Assembly: GCF_000350225.1 (NCBI RefSeq)
Contig: NW_005179047.1
Span: forward strand, 94,115-158,114
DNA from: Chondrus crispus
Taxonomy: Eukaryota > Rhodophyta > Florideophyceae > Gigartinales > Gigartinaceae
Direction of reading: 5' to 3'
DNA: 64,000 nt
This document shows, piece after piece, positions 43,458 through 53,969 of this stretch (positions within the stretch are counted from its first letter, which is position 1; every line of letters starts with the position of its first letter). Under the pieces are notes generated by a model, which ran no database searches, had not been told where the DNA came from, and was given only the letters and a program-made list of their open reading frames with translations. Made by a program: the position numbers and the translations under genes.

Positions 43458-46070
43458 AACATCACGATCGATCGTGATGGTTCGAGTGCCTTCCGTCGGC
43501 GGCGGGCACTTGGCCGGGGGTCGTCCGTACCGATCCCTGCCTTCTCGACGGCTGTCCTCTCTGCGGAACTAGGTCGGCCAGCTCCTGCCTTCCCGACTTT
43601 ATCGGTCAAGTCGGGGAAAGGTAGCGCATGTGCGATCCCCTCGGCGACACGGCGTTCAGTGGGATCTTCGGGGCGTGTTGCATCGGCCCACGCCTCACGC
43701 TCCATATTGTGCACGGGGCTTACGGAAGCCCCGGTGCCTTCACGGTCGGTCCGTGGCATCTGACCTACGGAGGTCAGGGTGTCTTCTCTTTCATTGACAC
43801 GGGCCGGGCTTACGGAAGCCTGGGCGCCTTCGCGTTCTTTGCGGATTGTGGTCGCCACCGGACCCACGGGGTTCTCGGTGGCTTCTTGTGGGGCGGAGTG
43901 GAACATCAAACCCGAGTACTCCGCGGCCTCGGGTTGCAGCGTCCGGACGCTACAACACTTGGGGAGCAGCCAACGTCGGGGCTGCTCCACGTTCGTCCAA
44001 GGGCAGAGGATCCAAATCTTCTGCCCAATCCTGGATGTAAATGATTGCGTTCTGTACCCCCTGAGGAAGCCGGGATCGGTCCCAGTTCCTCTTCCTTCTT
44101 GGCGTGGGTACCGTGAATCCGCATGGCGGAAGTCGCGTCGGTCACGAGTATCAAGCTCGTTGCGACGGCACCAGCCTCCTCGTGGGCTGTACGTCGTGAA
44201 CATTCGTTGTTTTGGCGACAGGAACGCGCACGCGTGCATGACGTGGCCGTACTTACGGCATAGCCATCACACGTACGCGCTACCTTCCGTTGAAGCGAAC
44301 TATGGCGCGTGGCGTGCCTCTTCGTCGGTAAGCTGAGGCACGCAGGACGGCACGCATCCTCCTGCCTGACGGGAGATATCCAGCTTCGAGACCTTGTGGT
44401 CCGTACCACTCGCGGCTCTCAGCATGTGCGCGAACGCAGTCGCGAAGCTTCTAGTCGATCTTTTTGATGCTGGCGTAGGAGGTCGGCCTCCCACGAGCTT
44501 GTAGCCTCTCGTAATGAGGACAGGGTCGGCCTGCCACTCATCTTCTCCTCTTCTTCTATGTGGAGGGATGCCGCAAGCGAACTTGTCGCATGCGATCTCG
44601 AGGTTCGATTCCCCCTCGCTGCCGGTTTCGGATCCGGAAGCGACAAACCGCGCCGAGCGCGGCACGTTGTGCCTCCCGCCGTCGCGATACGGCGGATCGT
44701 TGGAAGGTCTGTCTTCTGTTGTCCGGGCAATGGTTGGACCGTCTCAGCCACTGCGGCCCGGGTCGAAGGGGCTAGTCCGCCTACGAATTCTTGTAGCGTA
44801 CGGACGTCTACCGGACCGGTGTGCGCGGTGAAGTCCACCGGCTGATAGCCGCCGCAGCGGGGATCGAAAGAGAGAATCGGTTCTCTTGATCCGCGGGCGG
44901 TATCTCCGCGTCTTTTGTCGTCCACGTACGGTACGCGTGTCATCTGCCGTATGTCTCCGGCGACATGCGGCAGCGCTTTGGTCTCGGACGCGAAATACGC
45001 GTCCGTCTTGGGGCTTCGCTGCCCAGTGACCCGACTGGTGTCGGCACCAGTCGGGCTCCCTTCTTGCGCGTCGGGCGCGTTCGGACGTGCAGTGGCACCG
45101 GGCCCTCTCGGGGGGGCTCCGGGCGACCTTTCGGCCGATGCCTGTTCCATCTTACGAGCGCCTCTGACGGGGTGACGGGTAGTGTACGTACGTCTACCGG
45201 ACCGGGGTGCGCGGTGTAGTCCACCGGCGGGTAGCCGCCCCAGCGAGGATCGACGGAGAACACGGGTTCTCCGGATCCGCGAGCGGCTCCACCACGGTCC
45301 TGGTCGTGCCCGTACGGTACCTGTCGCAACTGGCGCATGCTTCCGGGGCATGCGGCAGAGCTTGAGTCTCGGACGCGAAGTTCCCGTCCGCCATTGGTTT
45401 GATATCCTCCGCGCTCCGACTGGTGACGGCACTAGTCGGAGGCCACTCCTGCGCATCGGACGCGCCCGGAGGAACAGTGGCACCGGGCCCTCTCAGGGGG
45501 GGGGCTCCGGGCAACCTTACGGCCGAGTTCTGTTCTAACTCACGAGAGCACCGGCTCGTCGAGTTGAGTTCCGCAGCCGTATGCGCGAACGCTCCCATCT
45601 GTTCGGCAGAAGGGAAAGGCTGCGTGTCTCGTCATACCCCGGAGTTTGTACTCGCGGGTCGACCTGCAACGTCCACAGTAGAGGCATCGATGCGCGCGTC
45701 CTCGACCAACACTCGACGGAGTGCAACTGGTCGACGAGCGGCGCAGGCTATCCAAGGACTGAGTCACGCGCTCAAACCTTCCTTCGTGGAGGGAGCGCGA
45801 CTCGTCAGTACAGCGGGCGTAGACGTGGTCGGTCACGTCGATACGAAGGGATGTCCGGACATCCTCGACATACTCCGCGATGCGTTCGTACATTGCGCGA
45901 GCGCGTCCGTCTGAGTAGTCCAGCGACGGTTCGCGATCTCGAGGACCTGCGGCGCCGTCGTCAGGTCGGACGCGTAGCGCGGACGCCTGCACATCGGTCG
46001 GTGCGGAGTGGATCGAGGGTTCGGACCCTTCGCTCATCTCGACGCGTACGGACGCGGAGGAAAACGACAA
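43454..46070 (-). pseudogene. gag: Gag-like region of element F, several frames
   Basis: Four frames (45540-46070, 44419-45483, 44300-44665, 43454-44239) cover a gag-like protein. The first has an acidic start and a helical part (YERIAEYVEDVRTSLRIDVT). The second and third contain two tandem, similar segments (PVDFTAHTGPVDVRTLQEF and PPVDYTAHPGPVDVRTLPV), an internal duplication of about 370 bp, and DLLRQHQKDRLEASR. Near 44240-44269 is a zinc knuckle, (stop)WLCRKYGHVMHAC, in which the first Cys position is TGA. No protease or RT was found downstream. The damage indicates an inactive copy. Confidence 0.6.
44920..45480. repeat. Internal duplication in F gag
   Basis: Two imperfect direct copies of roughly 350-370 bp encode similar peptides on minus (44820-45170 and 45190-45530; for instance PPGPRATA/PPRGPGATA-like Pro/Gly-rich, DAQEGSPT versus DAQEWPPT, and GPVDVRTL twice). 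The nucleotide motif GTACGTACGTCTACCGGACC marks one copy at 45183 and a close relative lies at 44799. The duplication widens gag in this element. Confidence 0.55.
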
Positions 46071-46095
46071 CTTTCTCGGAATGATCTTCGGGGTC

Positions 46096-46113
46096 TTCTA
46101 GGTCGGGAGACTA
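46096..46113 (-). other. Primer-binding site of element F
   Basis: TAGTCTCCCGACCTAGAA lies one base inside the F 5' LTR. It differs from G's primer site only at the second base (A for G). F and G therefore share a primer tRNA type with E. Confidence 0.55.
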
Positions 46114-46114
46114 C

Positions 46115-47749
46115 TGTAGCATAAACACCCCAACGTCGAGGGGGTGTATGCACAGTCCTGCTAGACCCTGATCGGAGAAGGGAAGCAACCCCAGCTAACG
46201 GAACCGGGCGAGCCCGGGTAGCGGTGGTAGAGCGGGTACGGTCGGGGACGCGCGCACGCGCGGGCCGATCTACGCCTCGACGCCCCGGCGCAGCGCTGGG
46301 TGACGTACCAGCGCTGACGGGCGGAGGCGGATCTAGGCTCGCTCGCGTGCTCGCACGTCCCCTGCCCGCTCGGCTCCTAACTAGATACGGGCTAGTGGGA
46401 ACCCGTTCTAGAATAAGCGGGGCGAGCTTGACTGTAGTGCAATGTGAATGGCAGGCCGCGAACACAGTCCGACGATCAAACGAAAAGAAGAAAAACAACA
46501 TCAGCAACAACCACTGCCGATGGCAGGCGCTACGGAGCGTTCGAGACTCCCTTTCCCCTTGTGTGGGCTTGCGGCCCACGGTAGCTCAACTCCGACGGGG
46601 GGTTAAGGAAAGATGCCCGGCCCGGGAGGATAATGGTGGTAGAGACTTGTGAAGACTTGAGCGCTCGACGAGTGCGGGTTGGGCTTGTCTACGAGGATGT
46701 AACCGCGGTTCGCTGGGTTGTAAGGCCAATTCTCGACGAGCGTCTTCAGCACCTTGTGTATAATTCAAGGTCTTCGACGGGGGCTTATTCAGCACTACCC
46801 GACGGGATCGTAACCGTGTAGCAGCGCTACTACCGACGTGTTGCCCGATGGCTAAAAACACCCTCACCAGCTCGATCCCAATCGCGGTAGGTGGTACCAA
46901 CTCTGTCTTGTACAGTAAGACCTTCGACGGAGGCGTCGTTGCAACAGCCTTCCGACGGAACTCGAAACAGTAGCAGCGCTACACAACGTGTTGCCCGATG
47001 GCTAAAACACCTACACCGGATCGGTCGCAACCAACTCCAGTGGAACCAACACAATTAAGGGAAAAATAGATGTAGAGATAGAAAAGGATAGGGAAATAAA
47101 GGAAAAAGAAAAAGGGAACCCCCGAGCGCAAAGGATAACGTAATCTGTGGTAAAAGGGAGCGTCTTGGGAAAGACGGACTTCGACCAAGGCGATATTCAA
47201 CTCTGGCAACTCGGGTTACCTTTACTGACTTGGTGGTCAGAGGGCTAAGGTATATATCGCCCCGCCGGAGTCACTACAGTAGCTCGCGGCTCTAGATCCT
47301 AGATCTAATCTAGTGTCAGCAAAATTAATGCCAACTAATTAACTAAATAAAATAAAACAATTGAAAATTAAAACTGTGCAATTACTCACACGTGTGTCCC
47401 CCAACCCGGACTACTTTTCATATCCAAATATTTTCCTTTCTTTTCACCCCCCTTTCCAGGTGCGTATTGCACTACATTGACCAGAGGCGTGGGTTCTGGA
47501 CAAGCTCGTGCTTGTCCTTCCCCTCCGCCGCCGGCCTGCCCCAGTATTTAATGTACAAGTTAGTCTATCATACTACAGTACAGTACGGACTGTACTGTAG
47601 AGCTACTGTAGTCAGCGCGGGTCGTCCTGCGCTCCGGTACTGTCGGCCAGCGGGGCTGACAGTACACGTGTGGTACACGTATGATACACGTGGGGCACAC
47701 GTGTGTGATCTAATCTAAATCTAGTTCCACTGGAGGGGGTTATACTACA
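46115..47749 (-). repeat. F 5' LTR interrupted by a solo E LTR
   Basis: The F LTR is complete at both ends (TGTAGCATAAACACC on plus at left, GGTTATACTACA at right) and is 586 bp long after removal of the inserted E LTR and one TSD copy, matching the 587 bp copy at 10473-11059. It is followed by CTCTC, the second half of the TSD created when F entered Copia. Confidence 0.9.
46433..47476 (-). mobile_element. Solo E LTR (copy D) with perfect 5-bp TSD
   Basis: The 1,044 bp LTR has E termini and is flanked by TTGAC on both sides (46428-46432 and 47477-47481). The uninterrupted site survives in the other F LTR at 10741-10745 (GTCAA on the opposite strand). This is the usual result of recombination between the two LTRs of a full element, leaving one LTR. 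It proves both the LTR boundaries and the 5-bp duplication for E. Confidence 0.95.
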
Positions 47750-49048
47750 CTCTCCACCTGAAAATCGAACACTTTGACATCAAATCGGCCTTCGTCCAGG
47801 AGCCGTACAAGTTCGAAAAACCGGTCTACATTCGCCAGCACCCTCGCTTTGATGGTTCATTTAAGCACGATGGCAAGGGCGGTTTGTTGATTAAGAACCT
47901 TTATGGCGGCCCGTCAGGTGGCTACTACTACCTTAGTGGAGCGGAAGAATGACTTGCGTTCATTGGCTTTCGCCAAAGCTCCGACGACCCTTGCCTCTTT
48001 ATGCGAACTACTAGCCCTTACTCGTTTATCATCATTGCTCTAACTATCGACGACTTCCTTACTGTGGCAACCAACACTGCGCTCATTGACTGGCTTTATA
48101 TGGCCTTAAACGTCAAGTAACACAAGGAAGTGAAGCGCTTTGGAAGGCCAACGCATTACCTCGGCGGGAAAATCACGTTCGAAGCCCCTGGATCTATTCA
48201 CCTGAGTCAACCACACCATATTGACAAGGCCCTCCGCATGATGCGGCTTGAAGATGCCAACGGAAGAGATACACCCTATGTGGAAGGGTATCGCTACCAT
48301 GGACCGGATACTGACGACGTCGAAATTCCGCAGCAGAAAGCAAAATACCAGGAGACTCTCGGCGATTTGCGGTATATTGCGGACTGCACTCGCCCGGATA
48401 TAACGTTTTATGTCAACCGTCTTAGCTGTGCCGCTCATAAGCCTACAAAAAGACACTGGGCCATCATGAAGAACTTACTAAAGTACCTCAAAACCACACG
48501 CGAAGAAGGAATCCGGTTTTTATCCCTTCTCTGATGTGCAGTCACTAACCGCATTTATACGCGACACCAACATCCCCGCCCACCCGCTCCATTCGTATGC
48601 TGACGCAGACTTCGCAGGAGATACGATCGATCGAAAGTCAATCTCGGGCGCGGTGCACCTTTTCAACGCTAGTCCTATCGCGTGGACGTCAACGAAGCAA
48701 AAGATACAAGCTTTATCAACCTGTGAGGCGGAGTATGTATCCGCAGCTGCTACAGTCCAGATGATGCAATGGCTGAGACACGTACTGCGTTTCCTCGGCC
48801 TCGAACAATCCACACCCACCCCTCTCATCATGGACAACCAAGCGGTAATTGCCGGTGCCCAGAACACTGCTGCAACGAAAAAGAGCAAGATTATCGACCT
48901 TCGTCCGCACTACTTACGCGAACACATCCGTCTAGGCCATATACAACTCCACCATGTACCATCCAATCGGATGCTGGCCGACATGTTTACAAAGCCCCTA
49001 CTACGTACGCAGTTCAGCCATATGAAGACCGGGCTTCACCTTGGGTAG
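47750..49048 (+). pseudogene. pol: Ty1/Copia element, 3' half: RT end and RNase H
   Basis: Starting at the TSD CTCTC, the sequence encodes Copia RT (HLKIEHFDIKSAFVQEPYKF, KPVYIRQHPRFDG, LTIDDFLTVATN with the catalytic Asp pair) and RNase H (HSYADADFAGDTIDRKSISG, LSTCEAEYVSAAATV, LREHIRLGHIQLHHVPSN, ADMFTKPL). Stops at about 47950 and 48118 and a frameshift at about 48534 break it into three pieces (last two: 48121-48534 and 48536-49048). It completes the 5' half at 11060-13648. A purine tract AGGAGGCG (49081-49088) and TGTCA at 49089 mark the probable start of the 3' LTR. Confidence 0.92.
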
Positions 49049-49088
49049 CGTATGCACCCAGTCGAGGCAGTCGTCCCTGCAGGAGGCG

Positions 49089-49386
49089 TGTCATTGGGAC
49101 TCTCTTGGTCCTTACAGCGACGAAGCCCGACCGGTCTTGACTCACTTCTGTCATTGGGAGAAACTGCACAATTTGTGCGGTTTTTAGTGTCACCTCCTGT
49201 GTGTAAATAAAGCGCCGACGTCGGTCCTGTCAACGACCGAGAAGGCAGTCTTCCACCTTCACAATTTGGTTCCGATATTTGGTTCGGAACTAAAAATTGG
49301 ATGATTTGGTCGGACCGGTGGGGATGTCAATCCACATCAAATCATCAAATTTTGGTTATTTGATTCTACCGGTGGTGATGCTCTAA
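49089..49386 (+). repeat. Probable start of Copia 3' LTR and older repeat debris
   Basis: TGTCATTGGGAC after the purine tract could open the Copia 3' LTR, whose 5' LTR end reads TGACA at 13648. The two were not matched over their length, so this LTR is diverged or truncated. An AATAAA at 49205 is a possible polyadenylation signal. From 49270 to 49386, two similar stretches end in CCGGTGGGGATG and CCGGTGGTGATGCTC, resembling the terminus of the next element and probably its degraded relatives. Confidence 0.4.
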
Positions 49387-50150
49387 GAGCATCTCCACCG
49401 CGCAGACAAATTGTGGCCATTTCTAAAATATGGCGACTCAGGCTTGAGTTTGGTCTCCACCGCGCAAATCTGCACACAAATCTGTTCCACAAATCGTATG
49501 ATAAATAGGATTTGTGTCTTGACGGCACACATATTTTTTGATTTTGTGGTGCGTCACGTCACAAATCCCATTTTTTGGCAACACTCCTCTGCTTGAACGG
49601 GCTGATTTTTTGTTACTTTTAGACACCGAAACAGCAAGAACGCGGGAAGCCACGGGTACACCTGACCCGCCCAAAACGTCTGAGCATGCCAAATGCGCAG
49701 TGGACGGTCTATGCTCGCACTGCACATGCCCGCATCCACCCGCACGCAGACATTGTGCACGCGTTAACACTCATTTATTATGGGAGTCCGCGGGCGTGGA
49801 TGGGGGCTAACTGAACTCGACCATCTGGCAAAGGCCTGGGTGGCGACGCGGCCGGGTACGCTTCGGGCGGCGAGGACAAGTCTGGGTGGAAGAGGTCAGC
49901 GTCGACGAACTGGACCTCGGCTTTGTGTCCTGCTGGTCGGGGTGGGGGGCGGCCTAGAAGTCGGGGCGCGGGAAGTCTGGGCGCGGATCGGGGGCGGGTG
50001 CGACGCAGTGCGCGGTGGAGACCGCGACGCGATTTGCGCAACGGCGATTTGTGGTACTTTCGCAAACGGAATGCGCAAAACGAATGCCCATGTGGGAGCC
50101 TGACAAGTGTCCAAATATAGAAACAATTTGCCCATGCGGTGGAGATGCTC
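49387..50150. mobile_element. TIR element with TAA duplication (PIF/Harbinger-like MITE)
   Basis: The 764 bp element starts GAGCATCTCCACCGC and ends with its inverse GCGGTGGAGATGCTC; similarity extends through AAATTGT for about 28 bases. TAA lies on both sides (49384-49386 and 50151-50153), the three-base TWA duplication typical of PIF/Harbinger. No transposase is present, so it would be non-autonomous. Confidence 0.75.
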
Positions 50151-50530
50151 TAAGGGCAGTACAATGTGCACAAAACCTACAAAATTAGGTTTCAGAACTC
50201 AATGTTGTTGGTGATTAGTAGACGAAATTTGCAACTGTTCGGTAGACGTTCAACATTCGTGACGCCAGCTGCTCCAAAACATATTACATTATACAACTTC
50301 AAAGCCAGTGTCCCGGCCATGTTTATGATGTAAATGGACAGCAGTGACTGATTGAGATCATTGCACCGAATTTACAAACGGGGCAACGGGCAATTTGTGG
50401 AACTCTTGTGCGCGAAGAAGAGGGAATCCTCAGCGACGAATATGCTCATGCTAACGGGAGCGATGAGACGATTCCAACTACGTGCCTTTCACCTCTTGAA
50501 CTCGTAGATTTGATGGACCATAGGCACAAA

Positions 50531-51156
50531 CCCCTAGTGTCTATTGGACAATGCGCCTCATTTGAGGATTTCGCCTCATATGAGGCTTTTTTGCCTCGCC
50601 GTTTCTGGCGCAAAGAGGGAGAACTGAAAGCCATAGTTACCGCGAAACAGTAACAGTAAGAGTAAAAAACAATGTCCAAGTCCCTTGAAGGCACCTAGAA
50701 TGCACGGTATTTAGGAGGGTCTTTCTAATGCTCTGACAGACAGGAAAAATCCTCACAGTCAATCAAATGGCCTCTGCCACTTCAGATCTGCGACTGGTGC
50801 GAGGAGCGCACATCTATGCACTCGCAACAAGAGTCCTGAAGCACTCAGTAGCCACAAACCACTTTGGAATATCCTTTCACAAGACCAATGTTGATGCATT
50901 AAGGAATACAATAAAACGCTTCTAAGTGGCATAATATATGTATTGATGGCGACTGGACCGATGGTGGTTTACTTCGTGCTGGAAATTATAGCTGCAGTGA
51001 AGAGGCATGTAACAGGGTACTGCAGTCATGTTCGACACTTCGACAGGGCGTAACTAATGTTCTGAACCGTGAGGATGCTATTATTTTCCAAGCCTCAGAT
51101 GAGGCTCTTTTCGCCTCAAATGATCAAAAACGTCCGTCCAATAGACACTAGAGGGG
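50531..51156. mobile_element. Non-autonomous TIR element, family unknown
   Basis: The 626 bp stretch begins CCCCTAGTGTCTATTGGAC and ends with the inverse of CCCCTCTAGTGTCTATTGG, followed inwards by several GCCTCATNTGAGGC palindromes at both ends. No clear duplication flanks it. It contains no recognised gene. The superfamily could not be assigned. Confidence 0.55.
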
Positions 51157-53600
51157 CATGTTGAGACCGTCTGCAAAACCGAGCAAAGGGCTATCTAGAT
51201 GTGCTTTGCTCTAATATGCACCTATCCCACGCCTTTTCATCTTTGTGAATAGACGCTTCTGACGTTTTGAACCGGTATCGCGATGCAAACAAGCAACGTT
51301 AACACGATGCGGTGCAACTCTGAATGCGAAAGTGTCGTAGGCATTTGCTGTCTTCGACTGGGCACACCCTGTTCAACTACGGGAGATCGTGTTCTGCCTG
51401 TCGCAAAAATATGTATCGCTATGTCTCCTTTGGTCCTCGTCGAAGTAGTGCGATGGAATGTCACCACTTTTGGTGGGGTGTTCCGACTTTGATCATGCTG
51501 ATTAAGGAGCATTGCTGGTCATTCGAGTCAGCTGGGACAGAATGTTCCTGTGTGAAAGTGCGGTGTGCAAATTTCTGTGTGAGATGCACGTCGACATCAT
51601 TTTCTGAACGCATGATTCGAACCGGGCGGCATATGCGAAACAGCAGTTCAAGAGCTGGTCACAAAATCGACAAAGAACAAACTTGTGCTGTGCTGGACCT
51701 GAGTGCATACCTTATGCTTACCGTACAAGTGCGTTAGCCTCAGGAAACAGCGCGCCACTGTTGAAGTGATGTCACCACGCCATCATTGTCTATAACACGT
51801 TCGTGATGACCACCGTACAGTGCTGCGTCAGCGCATTAACAGAAGGCGAGGAGGTTCGCGTGATTCCGTTTTTTGTGGCGGCCTGATACAGTTTGCAGCA
51901 TATTTGCGAGGCGAAAGTGTGTGCAAATAGACGACTGGTTTCCACTCGCCCGCCATTACGTCGCCACCGTCAACAAAATATCTACTGTGTCAGGCGACAG
52001 AACAGAATGGCCTCCGACACGCTTTTGCGTACAGGTCACACGATATGTGAATGCTGCTGCGCATACCGCAGGTCGCTCGCGCCAGGATATGTGCGTATGA
52101 GTGCCGTATAACGATACGAGGTCCCCCTTCTCTCGAGGGGGCTGCACACATGGGGTGGAAGAGCTTCACGACGAAGCGAGAAACGCGACACGCCGCGGCG
52201 AACGTGTTACTAGTAACTAGTAAATACGCCGTAATCTCGCGCAGCGCTGATGGCCGCTCGGGCACGCGGTGCCCGGCCGAGGCGCCGTCCATGAGGCGCG
52301 GCGGCAGCTAGAAGAAGGAAAAAAGGTTAGGCGATGTTAGCGTCATCTCGATGAAGGGATGGTGGGTGCGCAGCCCCTAGCTAGGAATGGCGAGCATGAC
52401 TAAGGCACGAGGCGTGGAGCGGATTTCATGAGTACTATAGTGCTACTCTGGCGCCGCGCCTGTGAGAGGGTTTCGCGGTGGGCGGGTGATTTGCCTGCGT
52501 CGTAGAGCGTGGCGGAGAAGTAGTTGGTGCGTATCGGCAAGCGGTGTCACATGGGCGGAAAGGTGGTGAGCTTCCAGCGGGCGACAAGTGCAGCGAGCGG
52601 GCAGGTTTCGATTGGGGTTGTTCGTAATGTGAGGGCGAGGTGCGGGAATGTTGGACGCAGGCTCGTGGCACGCGTTCTGCATGCAGTGCAGCCAAGGGCT
52701 GTAATGTGAGCGGGCCGGGGAGCATCTATTCTGGCACGGGGTGCAAAAAGAATTTACAGACGTACGGTGGGATGGGTCTCGCGACGACTGGAAAAGCGGA
52801 GATTGACAGGTGGGGCGTGTGTCACGTTTCGGGAGGCGGGGTTTGAATGGTAGAGATAGAAACTACCCTTCGAAGGGTACACTACCAAGGGTACTGTACC
52901 CTTGGGTACAGTATTTTGTGAGGGAGTGCCATGGCGATGGAGGTTGCAGGCTTGGGAATGGTTTTGCGACGTAGAGAGAATTATTACCTAGAAAGAGCTC
53001 GATTGCTGTGCTGTAAAGCAGGACCAGCATGGAGACTAGACGCATGAGCTTAGCGCAGAGGGGCAGGGGATTGGGCGGCCAATCTCGCACAGCATCGCAG
53101 CTAACAGCATCGCAGCTAACAAAAGCAATGAAAAAAACATCCCATCCCCACTGCCGGGGGAGGAACGCAAGTTCACCGCGCGTGTATGGCGGTCCTTCCA
53201 ATGGCCCAAAGCCTCATACGTGGTCGGCCCGAAGTGCCCGGCCGGCGGTCACGGGTGTCACGACTGTGCCGCCTCGACTCGCGCAAGACGATGGAGAGTT
53301 TTCACACAGGGAGAGAGCGCGTACTGGCCGCGATGATTGGACCCAACAGGTTGGGCGTGAAGCTGAATACGTGCATAAAAGAAACTCGTCGCGAAGATGC
53401 ATTTGGGGTGGGTAAATAAGAGCGCGGCAGAATGACAGCGTACCAAATACTGATACCTGTTGTGCATGCTTTCGGACCAGCGGGGCATCGATGCAAGCGC
53501 GAGTCGCATGCGGACCCACCAGGGAACGCCCGCCTGACCTGCCGCTCACCGCTGCAAGCTCGATTGCCCCGATCGGCTTGCCCACCATCCCGCCACTTCC
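51157..53600. other. Intergenic stretch, no gene recognised
   Basis: Only short overlapping ORFs occur, without domains. A small group of GGGTAC motifs, partly palindromic, lies at 52868-52912. From about 53560 the sequence becomes pyrimidine-rich and leads into the KH-protein gene, and may hold its promoter and 5' UTR. Confidence 0.5.
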
Positions 53601-53969
53601 CCCACATGTCGTGACCAACGCCTTCTCTCCTGTCTGCTCGCTTCCTTCGCCTTTCTCGAGAACGAGCAACTCAATCGTGTCTTTCTGCCTATCCCTGCAT
53701 ACACTCTACCATCCCACTGTCGCTTGGCCAATTCCCCCCCTTACCTCCTCACCCCCCTCCTCCACCCTCGCCTCTATCTACAGTTTGCATCTCCCTCGCC
53801 GCATCCCGATCTACTTCCTTTCCGCACCTTCCTCTATCCTTTTTGTGCTCATGTTCAATTGCGTTGCCTTCTCGTCCTGCCCGTAACGTACCGCCCCCGC
53901 CCACCCCCTCCCTCCCCCCTTCCCTTTCTTTCATTAATAACCTACTATACCCCTTTTTTTCTCCATCTT

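Noticed and set aside
52866..52912. GGGTAC-rich palindromic patch
   Set aside because: Too short and irregular to call a binding-site array or transposon end.
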